Numbered from the stretch's first letter, positions 24,991-35,268 are shown. The stretch: 54,160 bases of DNA from Zetaproteobacteria bacterium CG_4_9_14_3_um_filter_54_145 (GCA_002791575.1 PFXI01000083.1:1-54160), one strand, 5' to 3'. Notes: a model not told the origin generated them from the letters alone. A program made the numbers and translations.

Positions 24991-26220
24991 TTAGCTCTCC
25001 TCCGCTTCAGTATCCAGTCCGAAGGCTGTGTGCAGTGAGCGCACGGCCAGTTCGATATATTTCTCCTCTATGACGACGGTGATCTTGATTTCACTGGTGG
25101 TGATCATCTGGATGTTTACGCCCTCTTTGGCCAGCGCGTCGAACATCGTCTTGGCGACGCCCGCATGGGAGCGCATGCCCACACCAATGACCGATACCTT
25201 GGCCACACCATCATCTCCGCGCACATCTCGCCCGTGCAGGGATTCGCACAGCTCGCGCATCAACTGCATGGTTGCGCGGTAGTCGCTGCGCGGCACGGTA
25301 AAGGTGAGATCGGTGAATCCCTGTGCCGATACATTCTGCACGATAACATCGACATTGATGCCTGCATCAGCCACCGGCCCGAATACATTGGCGGCAATGC
25401 CCGGGTGATCGGGGATGCCCAGGATCGTTATTTTGGCCTCGTCACGGTTGTAGGCCACACCGGAAATAGCGGCTCTTTCCATTGTATCATCCTCTTTTAC
25501 TACCATTGTGCCGACAACGTCCCTGAAACTGGAACGCAGGTGTATCGGCATATTATAACGCATTGCCATCTCCACCGAGCGTGTCTGCAAGACCTTGGCG
25601 CCCAATGAAGCGAACTCGAGCATCTCCTCATAGGCGATGCGGTCAATCTTGCGCGCGGACTTCACAATACGCGGGTCGGTGGTGTAGATGCCATCGACAT
25701 CGGTATAGATATCGCAGACATCGGCCTTGACTGCTATGGCCAGTGCTACAGCCGAAGTATCCGAGCCGCCACGCCCCAGCGTGGTGATATTACCATTGTC
25801 ATCCACACCCTGAAAGCCGGTCACTACCGGCACTTCACCGGCCTGCAGATGGCGCTGCAGATGCTCGCTGCGGATATCCCTGATGCGGGCGCGCTTGTGC
25901 TCGCTGCTGGTCATGACCCCGGCCTGAGCGCCGGTGTAGGAGTAGGCCTTGATGCCGCGGTGCTGCAACTCAATGGCCAACAGGGCCGCGCTGACCTGCT
26001 CACCGGTTGCCACCAGTGCATCCATCTCCCGTTCGCACGGGGATTCATCCATGTCCATGGCCATGGCAATCAGGCGGTTGGTCTCTCCGCTCATGGCGGA
26101 GACCACGACGGCAATCTGATTGCCGCGCGCCAGCTCTGCCTGTACCAGATCAGCTGTGGCGCGAATGCGCTCGATTGAGCCGACCGATGTGCCGCCGAAC
26201 TTCTGTACAATGCGCATCAC
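24991..26220 (-). CDS. lysC: Aspartate kinase
   Basis: 409 residues, first enzyme of the aspartate pathway to Lys, Thr and Met. The kinase half has [16 protein letters not shown] at the start, [14 protein letters not shown], and [15 protein letters not shown] for ATP/aspartate binding. Two C-terminal ACT domains follow ([40 protein letters not shown]), indicating allosteric feedback. Length matches monofunctional aspartokinase. The first codon is GTG at 26220, overlapping the exbD stop; an ATG at 26217 is equally possible since AGGAG fits both. Downstream is csrA. Confidence 0.95.
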   Translation of the reverse strand: MMRIVQKFGGTSVGSIERIRATADLVQAELARGNQIAVVVSAMSGETNRLIAMAMDMDESPCEREMDALVATGEQVSAALLAIELQHRGIKAYSYTGAQAGVMTSSEHKRARIRDIRSEHLQRHLQAGEVPVVTGFQGVDDNGNITTLGRGGSDTSAVALAIAVKADVCDIYTDVDGIYTTDPRIVKSARKIDRIAYEEMLEFASLGAKVLQTRSVEMAMRYNMPIHLRSSFRDVVGTMVVKEDDTMERAAISGVAYNRDEAKITILGIPDHPGIAANVFGPVADAGINVDVIVQNVSAQGFTDLTFTVPRSDYRATMQLMRELCESLHGRDVRGDDGVAKVSVIGVGMRSHAGVAKTMFDALAKEGVNIQMITTSEIKITVVIEEKYIELAVRSLHTAFGLDTEAEES

Positions 26221-26636
26221 TGATTCTCCTGTGCGTCGGAAGAGATAGTGGCAATACCAATTTTACTCATGTTCAGTCCTTGCAGGGTATCGAGTACATA
26301 AACCACGCGCTTGTGGTGCGACTCTGAATCGGCACGCAACACCACGCGTATGTTCGGGTCGCCATGGGTGGCATTGAGGATGCGCGGACGCAGCTCTTCA
26401 TCGGTCACCGCCTCATCCTGTACAAACAGTTTGCCATCAGCACTGATGGCGATCGTGACCTGCTTGATCTCCTTCTGCTGAGCGGTGGCATGGCTGGATG
26501 GCAGTTCCAGTTTGAGGCTGGATGTGACATTGAAGGTGGTGGAGACCATGAAGAAAATCAGCATCAGAAAAACGACATCGACCAGTGGGGTAATATCCAC
26601 CAGAAAATCCGCACGCTTTTTCTGACGCAGTTTCAC
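26217..26636 (-). CDS. exbD: ExbD/TolR-type biopolymer transport protein
   Basis: 139-residue energy-transducing protein with one N-terminal helix containing the essential Asp (DITPLVDVVFLMLIFFMVST). A periplasmic domain follows (LPSSHATAQQKEIKQVTIAI ... LRADSESHHKRVVYVLDTLQ). With the adjacent ExbB-like protein it would form the proton-driven motor that energises TonB-type or related transport. Overlaps exbB and lysC by 4 bp on either side, so all three are probably co-translated. TolR is the alternative, but no tolA/tolB/pal is nearby. Confidence 0.85.
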   Translation of the reverse strand: MKLRQKKRADFLVDITPLVDVVFLMLIFFMVSTTFNVTSSLKLELPSSHATAQQKEIKQVTIAISADGKLFVQDEAVTDEELRPRILNATHGDPNIRVVLRADSESHHKRVVYVLDTLQGLNMSKIGIATISSDAQENQ

Positions 26637-27241
26637 GTACGCTCTCCTTTGAGCAGCTCAACAAAGCGCAGCGCATGATGCTCGATCTCGAGCACGAAAC
26701 TATCCACACGTGATTCATAATAACGGTAGGCCACAATGGAAGGGATGGCCACTGAGAGACCGAAGGCCGTGGTGTTCAGGGCCTTGGAGATGCCGCCGGC
26801 CAGTACATCGGCCTTGCCGACACCAACCAGTGAAATTTGCTGAAATACCTCAATCATACCGATGACTGTACCCAGCAGGCCAAGCAGCGGTGCAACGGCG
26901 GCGATGACGCCGAGTATGGCAACAAAACGCTCCAGATGAGCGACCTCCTGACGGCCGGACTCTTCCAGGATCTCTTTCATCACGGAGCGGTTTACGCCGC
27001 GGTTGGCCAGTGCGATCCACAGGATGCGGCTCATGGCGGTATTGTGATTCTGACAGAATGTCATGGCGGATTTAACATCGCCGTCGCGTACGGATGTCTC
27101 CACTTGCTGGACGACTTTCAGTGGAATGACTACGGAGCGACGCAGGCTCCAGGCTCGTTCGAAAATGATCGTTAACGACAGGACAGATGCTGCCAGCAGG
27201 AAGTACATCACCGTACCGCCCTGTTGAATAAATTCTATCAC
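26633..27241 (-). CDS. exbB: ExbB/TolQ/MotA-type proton channel protein
   Basis: About 203 residues with three membrane helices: GGTVMYFLLAASVLSLTIIF, ILGVIAAVAPLLGLLGTVIGMI, and ISKALNTTAFGLSVAIPSIVAY. The second and third carry the conserved Thr/Gly/Pro pattern of the MotA/TolQ/ExbB family. Start preferred at GTG 27241 because CGGAGG lies five bases upstream and the protein then begins IEFIQQGG, the typical ExbB N-terminus; the frame is open to 27289. It partners with the next gene, exbD. It follows comEC, an arrangement seen in several proteobacteria. Confidence 0.85.
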   Translation of the reverse strand: MIEFIQQGGTVMYFLLAASVLSLTIIFERAWSLRRSVVIPLKVVQQVETSVRDGDVKSAMTFCQNHNTAMSRILWIALANRGVNRSVMKEILEESGRQEVAHLERFVAILGVIAAVAPLLGLLGTVIGMIEVFQQISLVGVGKADVLAGGISKALNTTAFGLSVAIPSIVAYRYYESRVDSFVLEIEHHALRFVELLKGERT

Positions 27242-27312
27242 TTCTGCCTCCGTCCTGTTTCCGATGAAAATAATAAACTGTTGCGGCAATTATCATGATG
27301 AGCGGGCAAATG

Positions 27313-29775
27313 TCACCCGGCTACTTTTTTCAGCCATTGCCAGTAGTGCTGCGCCTGTTCGCGCCGGGAGGGGCTCGGCGCTGACCAGTAACGGGCCTGC
27401 GGCTGGCTGTCGCGCCATGTTACCATTACAGCACCCTCGGCCGTATTGCGGATCTCTGCACCGATGCTGCGATAACGGGCGACAACCTTTGCGGCCGGAA
27501 ACCGGTAATGATTATGCGCACCCGTCTGTGCCACGGCCAATGCAGGCGCCAGCCGTCTGATAAAGCTGGCCGTGCTGGATGTGCGGCTGCCATGATGCGG
27601 CATCAGCATGGCACCTACAGCCTCTATGTCGCTGGCAAGCAGTGCCCGCTCACTTGCCGTTTCAATATCGCCCGGCCACAACAGATGTATCGCGTCGCTC
27701 AATGCCACGGATACCACCAGAGAGGTGTTGTTTTCATTGTTCGGGGCAAAACCGCGCGGCGGCCACAGGATGGTAAGCGCTGCGGCGGTTTTGCTACCGG
27801 GGTCTTCTAGCCGGTGACTGTCGCCTCTGGCCAGCCAGCGCACGCGCGTGCCCTGTGCTGCTGCCTGCGCGATGATACTGTGCACCTGTTGGTCTCTGCG
27901 CGCTGCCGGCGCATCCGGTAGCCAGATCTCATCAATGTGATTGACCGCTTGCAGCAGGGAGAGCGCACCGCCGAGATGATCGGCTTGCGCATGACTGAGA
28001 ATCAGCAGATCCACATGGGTAAAGCCCAGGGTGCGCAGGCCGGCAGCTACCGTGGTGCCGCCGTTATAGCGGCTGCCGGCCCGACCCGGCACATCCACAA
28101 CGATAACCCTGCCACCGGGCAGCAGCAGGGTGGAGGCTGCTGCCTGACCGACATCCCATGCCACCCAGAGCGGTGCATCCACATCGCGCTCGTGCAGTAC
28201 TGCTGCCGTATAGAGGCCGACAACCAGAGAGGCCAGCAGTGCTGCGCGCGCATACGATCTGTGCAACAGCAGCCAGCCGGCGAACAGCATGCCGGCGAAA
28301 TAGAGGCCGCCCAGCCATAACGGCGGATGCACGGCCCATACCACGCCGGCAGGCAGGGTCATCAGCCAGTGCAGCACGACCAGGCCGATCTCTACAGCGA
28401 AGCCTGCCGCCTGCATCAGCAGTGCCGCCAGCGTCGGCAGATTGAACAGGGCGGCCAGCTCCGCCAGCACGCCCATCGGCATGACCAGCAGCCCGTAGAT
28501 CGGCACCAGCATCAGGTTGGCCAGCAGCGTATAGACGGGCAGCCGACCGAAAATCGCCAGTGTGATGGGCAGTGTCGCCAGCGTGGCAACCAGCGATACC
28601 CAGAGCAGTGTTCTGGCCGCCGGGATCAACTGCCGCACGGAGAGTGTGGCGCGGCTCTCTGTTTTCATATCTGTCGCCCAGAGCAGTAGTGCGGCGGTTG
28701 CGGTAAATGAGAGCCAGAGGGAGAGCGAGGCAACCGAGGCAGGATCAAACAGCAGGATCAGCCCGAGGGCCGCCAGCAGGATGTTCAGCGGTGCATGACG
28801 TGCCGACAGGCTTAATGCCAGCACGCCTGCTGCCAGCATGATGGCGGCACGCACGGCAGGCAGCGGCCAGCCGGCGATCAGCGCATAGGCCATGGCCGCC
28901 ACGATCCCGCCCAGCATGGCCAGCGTACGCACAGGCAGCGTGACGATCCAGGCCTCCCTGCGCGTTAACAGCCACCAGAGCAGGGCCATGCCTGATGCCG
29001 CCACCATGCCGACATGCATGCCGGAGATAGCCAGCAGATGCGCGGTTCCTGTTGCCGCGAAGGCCGTGTTGACGCTATCAGCTACAAGTGAGCGCTCGCC
29101 GAGCAGTAGCGCCCGCAGCACGCCAGCCGGCGCTTGGATCACTCCTGTCAAAGCCTTGCTGATGCGCTCTCGCCCCTGTTGCAGTGCGGAGTTGCCGGGC
29201 GAGAGCAGCTGCAACGCTCCGCGTATGCTGCCGATCAGGGCAATATGGTGATCAAAACACCATGCGCGATAATCAAAAGCACCCGGATTGTACCTGTTTT
29301 CGGGTCGGTGCCAGCGGGCAGAGAAATGAATGCGGTCACCGGCATGCAGCTCTGTGTGGCCGGATGGATTGTGGTAGATATAGAGCAGCGCCTTGCCGGC
29401 GAGAGCCGCACCATCATCGCGAAGCATCTCATGCAGTTGCAGGCGGGTAAAAGCGGGGGTCTGTACTATCTGCTGAATACGGGCCGAGCTGCTTGCGGGG
29501 GTTGCCAGCCAGCTCTGATCCACGTTTACGCTGCCGGCATCCAGCAGCAGATCGCCCGTGCCCCAGAGGAAGGCCAGCAATAATAGCAGGGCAGGGGTGC
29601 GGCGGCGCAGGATCAACAGAGACAGTGCCAACAGAGGCAGCAGTAGAGCAGAGGAAAGCAGCGAAACAATATCGCTGCGTGCCAGAGCTACTCCGGCTGC
29701 CCATGCGCATACCGGCCATAGCATCGGCAGGCTGTCGGGTTGTATATACGCAGCAAACCGGCCGGTTTGTGTCAT
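27313..29775 (-). CDS. comEC: DNA internalisation competence protein ComEC/Rec2
   Basis: 820 residues, the inner-membrane channel for single-stranded DNA uptake in natural transformation. Three parts are visible. An N-terminal OB-like DUF4131 region includes the NRYNPGAFDYRAWCFDHHIA segment. A competence membrane domain has HLLAISGMHVGMVAASGMAL and many following helices. A C-terminal metallo-beta-lactamase-like domain has DLLILSHAQADHLGGALSLL, LWPGDIE and MLMPHHGSRTSS. The metal motif retains H...DH. Length is typical. Upstream of exbBD on the same strand with a 71-bp gap. Confidence 0.92.
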   Translation of the reverse strand: MTQTGRFAAYIQPDSLPMLWPVCAWAAGVALARSDIVSLLSSALLLPLLALSLLILRRRTPALLLLLAFLWGTGDLLLDAGSVNVDQSWLATPASSSARIQQIVQTPAFTRLQLHEMLRDDGAALAGKALLYIYHNPSGHTELHAGDRIHFSARWHRPENRYNPGAFDYRAWCFDHHIALIGSIRGALQLLSPGNSALQQGRERISKALTGVIQAPAGVLRALLLGERSLVADSVNTAFAATGTAHLLAISGMHVGMVAASGMALLWWLLTRREAWIVTLPVRTLAMLGGIVAAMAYALIAGWPLPAVRAAIMLAAGVLALSLSARHAPLNILLAALGLILLFDPASVASLSLWLSFTATAALLLWATDMKTESRATLSVRQLIPAARTLLWVSLVATLATLPITLAIFGRLPVYTLLANLMLVPIYGLLVMPMGVLAELAALFNLPTLAALLMQAAGFAVEIGLVVLHWLMTLPAGVVWAVHPPLWLGGLYFAGMLFAGWLLLHRSYARAALLASLVVGLYTAAVLHERDVDAPLWVAWDVGQAAASTLLLPGGRVIVVDVPGRAGSRYNGGTTVAAGLRTLGFTHVDLLILSHAQADHLGGALSLLQAVNHIDEIWLPDAPAARRDQQVHSIIAQAAAQGTRVRWLARGDSHRLEDPGSKTAAALTILWPPRGFAPNNENNTSLVVSVALSDAIHLLWPGDIETASERALLASDIEAVGAMLMPHHGSRTSSTASFIRRLAPALAVAQTGAHNHYRFPAAKVVARYRSIGAEIRNTAEGAVMVTWRDSQPQARYWSAPSPSRREQAQHYWQWLKKVAG

Positions 29776-29796
29776 GGTTCAGCCGGTTGCACGGGA

Positions 29797-30876
29797 TCAG
29801 TCCGGGTAGACTATCCGGCCACGAATCATCTGGTCCGAATCCAGCATCAGGCGCTCTACCTGCTCGAGGTGCGGTGCCTCCGCCATGGTATCCACCCCCC
29901 GGCCGGACCAGAGGGAAACGGCATCGCGCCCGCCGATCAGTATAGGTGCCTGATAGAGGACAAGCTCATCGGTGCAGTGTGCTTCAAGAAAAGAGGCGTG
30001 CAGCTCGCCGCCGCCCTCAAGCAGTAGCTGCAGTCGACCATCGCGGGCCAGATGTTTGAGCGCATCGCCCAGACTGCCGACCTGTTCGATTGCGACACCC
30101 GCCTGCCGCCATTGCTCCGTATGTGCATTGATGCTGCGCACATAAAATCGAGCCGGCGCCTCTGCTGACAGCAGCTTGCAGTCGGCAAAGAATTTAGGCG
30201 TTTCAAAGCACATGACGACGCGAAGCGGCACATCGCCGATGATAGGAACCCCGCGCACGGTCAACGATGGATTATCATGCTTCAAGGTGCCGGCGCCAAC
30301 GATAATGGCATCGCTGGCGGCTCGCAGTCTCTGCGCATGCAGGCGTGATGCTTCACCGCTGATCCATTGTGACTGGTGGGTGCGCGTGGCCATTTTGCCA
30401 TCCAGAGAGATGGCCGCTTTGGCGGTGACATAGGGTCTGCCTGTGCGTAGATAGTGGAAGAACGGCAGATTCAGCCCCTCGGCCTGCGCGCGTAGTACAC
30501 CGGCAGTCACACTGATGCCTGCGGCTTCCAGTATTTTATGGCCGCCGGCCATTTTCGGGTTAGGGTCGGATGAAGCATAGACCACATGGCGAATGCCGGC
30601 GCGCCGGATGGCTTCGGTGCAGGCGGGTGTGCGTCCGTGCGAGGCACAGGGCTCAAGCGTGACGTAGAGTGTGCCGCCACGCGCTCTTTTGCCGGCCACC
30701 TGTAGTGCCACGGCTTCGGCATGCGGGCCGCCCGCGCGCTTGTGCCAGCCCAGCCCGACAACCTCCCCGTTGTTGACAACAATAGCGCCAACACGCGGGT
30801 TCGGATGCGTTGTACCGCCGCCTTTCTTGGCCAGCTCAATGGCCTGCTGCATCAATACTTCATGTGGGTTTGACAT
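29797..30876 (-). CDS. ribD: Riboflavin biosynthesis deaminase/reductase RibD
   Basis: Bifunctional enzyme of riboflavin synthesis. The N-terminal cytidine-deaminase-like domain has the zinc site GGPHAEAVAL and LEPCASHGRTPACTEAI. The C-terminal reductase domain has AISLDGKMATRTHQSQWISG, DAIIVGAGTLKHDNPSLTVR and LLLEGGGELHASFL. About 359 residues from the start MSNPHEVLMQQAIELAKKGG at 30876; an ATG at 30891 is also possible and neither has a strong ribosome site. The frame is open to 31050, but that part is antisense to yaaA. It is divergent from yaaA with a short gap. No FMN riboswitch was seen upstream. Confidence 0.92.
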   Translation of the reverse strand: MSNPHEVLMQQAIELAKKGGGTTHPNPRVGAIVVNNGEVVGLGWHKRAGGPHAEAVALQVAGKRARGGTLYVTLEPCASHGRTPACTEAIRRAGIRHVVYASSDPNPKMAGGHKILEAAGISVTAGVLRAQAEGLNLPFFHYLRTGRPYVTAKAAISLDGKMATRTHQSQWISGEASRLHAQRLRAASDAIIVGAGTLKHDNPSLTVRGVPIIGDVPLRVVMCFETPKFFADCKLLSAEAPARFYVRSINAHTEQWRQAGVAIEQVGSLGDALKHLARDGRLQLLLEGGGELHASFLEAHCTDELVLYQAPILIGGRDAVSLWSGRGVDTMAEAPHLEQVERLMLDSDQMIRGRIVYPD

Positions 30877-30943
30877 CTCTTCTGGCACCATCCCATTAAG
30901 CTGGCGTTTTCTTTTCCGCAAATCAAGCCATAGCATGCGGCTC

Positions 30944-31708
30944 ATGCTGATGATGATCTCTCCCGCCAAGAAGCTCGATAGTGCTACCTGTGCCGAAACG
31001 ACCCGTTTCAGCGAAGCGGAGTTGCTGGAGCACGCTGCCGAGCTGGCCACATTGATGCGCGATATGGACAGTTTTCAGGTGGCCGGCCTGATGAAGCTGT
31101 CGATGAATCTGGCCGACCTGAATGTGCAGCGCTTTCAACGCTGGCAACGCCCGTTTACCGCCGCCAATGCCAGAGAGGCGATCTTCAGCTTTCGCGGCGA
31201 TGTCTATCAGGGCATGGATGCCGATTCGTTCAGCAGCGATGAGTTGAGCTTTGCCCAGTCTCACCTGCGTATCCTCTCCGGCCTCTATGGTTTGCTGCGC
31301 CCGCTGGATCTGATGCAGCACTACCGGCTGGAGATGGGCACGAAACTGGCCAATGCCCGCGGGCCTGATCTCTATGCCTTCTGGGGATCCATCATTACCG
31401 ATGCAGTGAATCGGGCACTGGCGGGGCAGGGTGATGATATCCTGATTAATCTGGCTTCCGGCGAATATTTCAAGGCTGTGCAGCAGCAGGGTATTCGCGG
31501 ACGTATCATAACGCCGGTGTTCAAGGAGTGCAGGAACGGGCAGTATAAAATTATCAGCTTCAACGCCAAGCGAGCACGCGGCCTGATGTGCCGGTATATC
31601 ATTCAGCATGCGCTGAGTGAGCCAGAGCAGCTCAAGGATTTTGATTTGGCCGACTATCGCTATTCAGCTGAGCTGAGCGCAGGCGATCAGTGGGTTTTCA
31701 TCCGCTGA
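30944..31708 (+). CDS. yaaA: YaaA/UPF0246-family peroxide-stress protein
   Basis: 254 residues, matching the YaaA/DUF328 family: start MLMMISPAKKLDS, then FSFRGDVYQGMDADSFS, HLRILSGLYGLLRPLDLMQHYRLEMG, ILINLASGEYFKAV, and the closing FDLADYRYSAELSAGDQWVF. E. coli YaaA limits intracellular iron during peroxide stress and binds DNA. Start at ATG 30944, the usual 'MLxxISPAK' beginning; the longer open frame upstream is antisense to ribD. Single gene, divergent from ribD. Confidence 0.9.
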   Translation: MLMMISPAKKLDSATCAETTRFSEAELLEHAAELATLMRDMDSFQVAGLMKLSMNLADLNVQRFQRWQRPFTAANAREAIFSFRGDVYQGMDADSFSSDELSFAQSHLRILSGLYGLLRPLDLMQHYRLEMGTKLANARGPDLYAFWGSIITDAVNRALAGQGDDILINLASGEYFKAVQQQGIRGRIITPVFKECRNGQYKIISFNAKRARGLMCRYIIQHALSEPEQLKDFDLADYRYSAELSAGDQWVFIR

Positions 31709-31885
31709 GGCAGTGCCCGACCGGGATGCGTCTACTCTATTCCGCGGAAATATGGGCCGGGTAAGTGAGCCCTCGGCCGAGCGGGGAGCAGACGGGTGGT
31801 ACGCACATCGCTTCGATGGGTTGATATATTTTAAATAATTGTAATAATCATTTGTTTGCTTCAGCACGGCAGGAGGGCAGCCAGC

Positions 31886-33382
31886 GTGGTTGATAAGTGG
31901 ACCGACAGATTCAGCATAGAAGATAAAAGGCTCAGCGATCAGTTTCGTATTTTCGCTATCCTGCTGCTGCTTACCCCTACGGCTGTATTTCTCTATATCG
32001 CCAGTGACCTGGCCTCTTTGTCCGAACTGCTGCAGGCCCGGTATATTGTCCCTTACCTCTTCTCGTTTATCATCACGCTGGGTGTGCTGGCCCTGCTACA
32101 GAGCATGTTTTCGCAACTCTCCTCCATTTCGTCGGCGATGATGAGCCGGGTGGAACATCAGCCGGGCGCGCTCGAGGATGTGCAGGGTGCATATGAGCTG
32201 CGTGGTATTGTCGGCAGTTTCGGTACACTGCTCGAGCAGTACCAACGCGCCACCACCGACCTCCAGCGCAGGGCGCTTGAACTGCTGTTGATCAAGGAGC
32301 TGTCCAACGAAGCCAGTGCTAATCTGGATATGCTGACACTGCTCAATATCCTGCTCGACAAAATCATGCAGGTGAACAAGGTCAATATAGGTTCTGTTTT
32401 TCTCGTTGAGGAGGATGGTGAACATTTCCGTATTATTGGTTGCCGGGGCATTGAGGGTGACAACATCATTGGCAGCACCGTTGCGATCAAAGACTCCATA
32501 GCCCACTCGCTGGTTGAGCAGGGCAGCAAGTCATTGCTGGTGGATGATATCGAAACAGATCTGCGCTTCGGAAAAAAGAATGATCCGAAATATGGTTCGC
32601 CATCGTTTCTGTCACTGCCGGTGCGTTGTGGCGAGGATCTGGTTGCGGTTATTAACCTGGCTCACAAGGATAATGATGAGCTCTTTCAACAGGAAGATGT
32701 CGAACTGGCAACGATCATGATTCATGAGATCGGTTTTGCACTGGAGAATGCCCGTGCCCATTCCGAAATCAAACACCATGTCGAGCTTCTTGAGCAGCAG
32801 ACCATTGTGCTGAAGGAGGAGATTCGTCGGCGCAAGCTGGCAGAGAAAGAGCTGGAAAGCCTTGCTCTCAAGGACACGCTGACGGGGATTTCCAACCGCT
32901 ATATGTTTATTGATCGGCTGGAAGTGGCGGTAGCGCATGCGCAGCGGCGCAGGGCAAAGCTGGCCGTGATGTTTGTTGATCTGGATCGGTTCAAGTTTAT
33001 CAATGATACATATGGCCATGCGGCCGGTGATGAGGTGTTGCGCAATGTTGCCACGCGCATGACATCCTGCCTGCGTGAGATTGACCTGATTGCCCGCTAC
33101 GGCGGGGATGAGTTTACCGTTACGCTGATGGATGTGACCGATAGAGCCGGGATCATGCACGTTGCCAATAAGATTATTCAGGCCCTGCAGCAGCCGATCA
33201 GGCTCAATAGTGTTGAGCTTGCTGTAGGGTGCAGTATCGGCATCACTATTTATCCTGACGATTCGGAGAACTTTGAAGCGCTGATCCGCAATGCTGATGC
33301 GGCCATGTATGTTGCCAAGCAGGATCGCGATGCCAGTTTTCACTTTTATACACCGCCACTACCCGAGACTGAAGCCGGCTGA
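31886..33382 (+). CDS. Membrane GAF-GGDEF diguanylate cyclase
   Basis: About 498 residues: two N-terminal helices (IFAILLLLTPTAVFLYIASD; IVPYLFSFIITLGVLALLQS) and a short coiled linker. A GAF domain (LLNILLDKIMQVNKVNIGSV to ELATIMIHEIGFALENA) is followed by a coiled coil EEIRRRKLAEKELESLALKD leading into GGDEF. The active-site loop is intact as RYGGDEFTVTLMD. The Mg site is VMFVDLDRFKFINDTYGHAA, and there is no RxxD inhibitory site directly before GGDEF. It should make c-di-GMP in response to a GAF-bound signal. Start at GTG 31886 with AGGAGGGC upstream. Convergent with yihY, 11 bp apart. Confidence 0.9.
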   Translation: MVDKWTDRFSIEDKRLSDQFRIFAILLLLTPTAVFLYIASDLASLSELLQARYIVPYLFSFIITLGVLALLQSMFSQLSSISSAMMSRVEHQPGALEDVQGAYELRGIVGSFGTLLEQYQRATTDLQRRALELLLIKELSNEASANLDMLTLLNILLDKIMQVNKVNIGSVFLVEEDGEHFRIIGCRGIEGDNIIGSTVAIKDSIAHSLVEQGSKSLLVDDIETDLRFGKKNDPKYGSPSFLSLPVRCGEDLVAVINLAHKDNDELFQQEDVELATIMIHEIGFALENARAHSEIKHHVELLEQQTIVLKEEIRRRKLAEKELESLALKDTLTGISNRYMFIDRLEVAVAHAQRRRAKLAVMFVDLDRFKFINDTYGHAAGDEVLRNVATRMTSCLREIDLIARYGGDEFTVTLMDVTDRAGIMHVANKIIQALQQPIRLNSVELAVGCSIGITIYPDDSENFEALIRNADAAMYVAKQDRDASFHFYTPPLPETEAG

Positions 33383-33393
33383 CGCTGGCCGGG

Positions 33394-34764
33394 CTAGCGG
33401 TTCTTCTCTCCGCCGGTTCTGGCGCTGTTTTTCTCCAGTCCTGCAAGTACCATCTCCTTGAGTGTCTGGTGCTGCATGGCCTGATCCATTGCTTCATCCC
33501 GCGCCTGCAACAGCCGGTCAACCGCAGGCTCTGCCGGCAGTCGCCACAGCATCATGCCATCGCCTTCGTTGCCGGAGCGGATGGCTTCGAGGATATGTCG
33601 GGTTTGCAGGGTATCCATATCCCGGGCCGGCACATAAGGCGGCTTCCCCTCGCTGGTAAGAAGAATGAGCTCAGCGCTGTGCAGTTTATCCAGTATGGTC
33701 TCCGACACATTTAACGGCACGCCGAGCCAGCGCGCCATTTCGTCGAGTTGCCAGTCGCTCTGCTGCCGGTAGTAGTGGCGACCGATATAGAACATGGCCA
33801 GCAGGGCCAGCTTTTCTGTCATGCGGGCGCTCAGTTGCTGTGTGCCGTGCCGGACAGCCAGATGTTCGGGATGCTGGCAGTAGAAAGCGATGCTGGTGCC
33901 CAGCAGTAAAATCAGCCAGCTGACAAACAGCCAGATCATGAACATGATCAGGATGGCAAAGCCGGAATAGATGGCCGTGTAGTTGCCTGAATTGGCAACA
34001 AAGGTGCCGAATGCCCAGCCGGCGGTCTCCCAGGCAATGCCGGCGACAGTGCCACCGATCAGTGCCGGACCGATCTTCACACGGGTGTTCGGCATGAATA
34101 TATAAACAAAGGTAAAGGCGATGATCACCAGCACATAGGGGATGATCTGGCCGATGGAGTGCACAAGCAGGCCGAGAACAGGCATGCCGGCCAGGGTGTC
34201 AACCACGGTCGAGTTCATCAGTGATGCTGTCATGCCGAGTGCGGAGAAAATCAGCAATGGTCCGACGAGAATCACGCTCAGGTACTCGCTGAAGCGTTGG
34301 CCCAGTGGTCTGGCCTGTTCGATGTGCCAGATATAATTGAAGGACTTCTCGATCTTGTGCAGCAGCGAGATGACCGTGTAGATCAACATGCCTAGTCCCA
34401 ATGAGCCCAATACGCCGACCTTGATGTTATCGACAAAGCCGACAATCTGCCGGGCTATCTCTTCGCCCTTGTCGCCGAGCGCCGACAGGGTACTCACCAG
34501 CATCGGTTCAAGCTGGTTCTGGACGCCAAAGCCTTTGAGTACCGAGAAGGTGAGTGCCAGCAGTGGCACCAGCGACAGCAGCGTTGTGTAGACCAGGCTC
34601 ATCGAACGCAGGGTGAGCTGGCCTTCGAGGAAATCGCGCACCACGGCAAAGCTTACCTGCAGCATGCGCGTAAGCAGCACCTTCCAGCTTGGAAATGATT
34701 CGATATCTTCCGGCCAGAGCATCTGCAGCAGGTCGGTTTTCCATTTCAATATCTGATTGTACAT
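33394..34764 (-). CDS. YihY/BrkB-family membrane protein with C-terminal winged helix
   Basis: 456 residues. The membrane half has six helices with the YihY signatures LRSMSLVYTTLLSLVPLLAL and PALIGGTVAGIAWETAGWAFG, then ILIMFMIWLFVSWLILLLGT. The family was once called ribonuclease BN, but that activity belongs to another protein, and a role in envelope transport is more likely. From about residue 300 a cytosolic domain (QLSARMTEKLALLAMFYIGR, LDEMARWLGVPLNVSETILD) looks like an Rrf2-like winged helix, as in the longer members of this family. Single gene. Confidence 0.85.
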   Translation of the reverse strand: MYNQILKWKTDLLQMLWPEDIESFPSWKVLLTRMLQVSFAVVRDFLEGQLTLRSMSLVYTTLLSLVPLLALTFSVLKGFGVQNQLEPMLVSTLSALGDKGEEIARQIVGFVDNIKVGVLGSLGLGMLIYTVISLLHKIEKSFNYIWHIEQARPLGQRFSEYLSVILVGPLLIFSALGMTASLMNSTVVDTLAGMPVLGLLVHSIGQIIPYVLVIIAFTFVYIFMPNTRVKIGPALIGGTVAGIAWETAGWAFGTFVANSGNYTAIYSGFAILIMFMIWLFVSWLILLLGTSIAFYCQHPEHLAVRHGTQQLSARMTEKLALLAMFYIGRHYYRQQSDWQLDEMARWLGVPLNVSETILDKLHSAELILLTSEGKPPYVPARDMDTLQTRHILEAIRSGNEGDGMMLWRLPAEPAVDRLLQARDEAMDQAMQHQTLKEMVLAGLEKNSARTGGEKNR

Positions 34765-34938
34765 AGCACCTTCAGGCTGCCTGAGCAGCGGGTATCTCGC
34801 GTTATTGTAGCTTTTATATCACCCACGACAGCATGATGCAATCCGGTCTGCTCTGCAATCGCCGGGGCAAAGGCGGTGTTAGTGGTTTACCCGTCACTTT
34901 TGCATGGACGGATTTGAAGCCCCGCCTATAGTGTGACT

Positions 34939-35136
34939 ATGAATAATACCATGTATATAATCTATGCGCTTGCCGCACTCCTGCTGGTGGTCATCCTGAT
35001 CAGAGGGTTGGTTAAAGGCTATGCGATGAAAAGGATAGCCGGTGAGCTGGCCAGGCCGCTGCGCTATATCATAATCTCACTTGCTGTCTGGTTCTCTTAT
35101 ATATACGTGGTCAGGGAGTTCGGGAGCAGGTTCTGA
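34939..35136 (+). CDS. Small two-helix membrane protein, unknown
   Basis: About 65 residues from ATG 34939 (GTG at 34933 is the alternative). Two hydrophobic segments: MYIIYALAALLLVVILIRGL and PLRYIIISLAVWFSYIYVV, separated by a basic stretch (KGYAMKRIAGELARP). No clear ribosome site. I do not recognise a family. The spacing and hydrophobicity look real, but a chance open frame cannot be ruled out. Confidence 0.45.
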   Translation: MNNTMYIIYALAALLLVVILIRGLVKGYAMKRIAGELARPLRYIIISLAVWFSYIYVVREFGSRF

Positions 35137-35268
35137 CTGCTTCCGTGCTGCAATCTCCGAAGCGGAGGGGCTGTATGTGGTTTACCTGGAAAAGAGACTC
35201 TCTTGTTGATAGTAGCTATTATGCCTATAATGGCTGCAGTTAATTATGAATCCAGAGAGGTGCTGATC

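Noticed and set aside
30671-30943. N-terminal extension of YaaA and, on the other strand, of RibD (30877-31050).
   Set aside because: The two extensions are antisense to each other's genes; homology starts at MLMMISPAKK and MSNPHEV.
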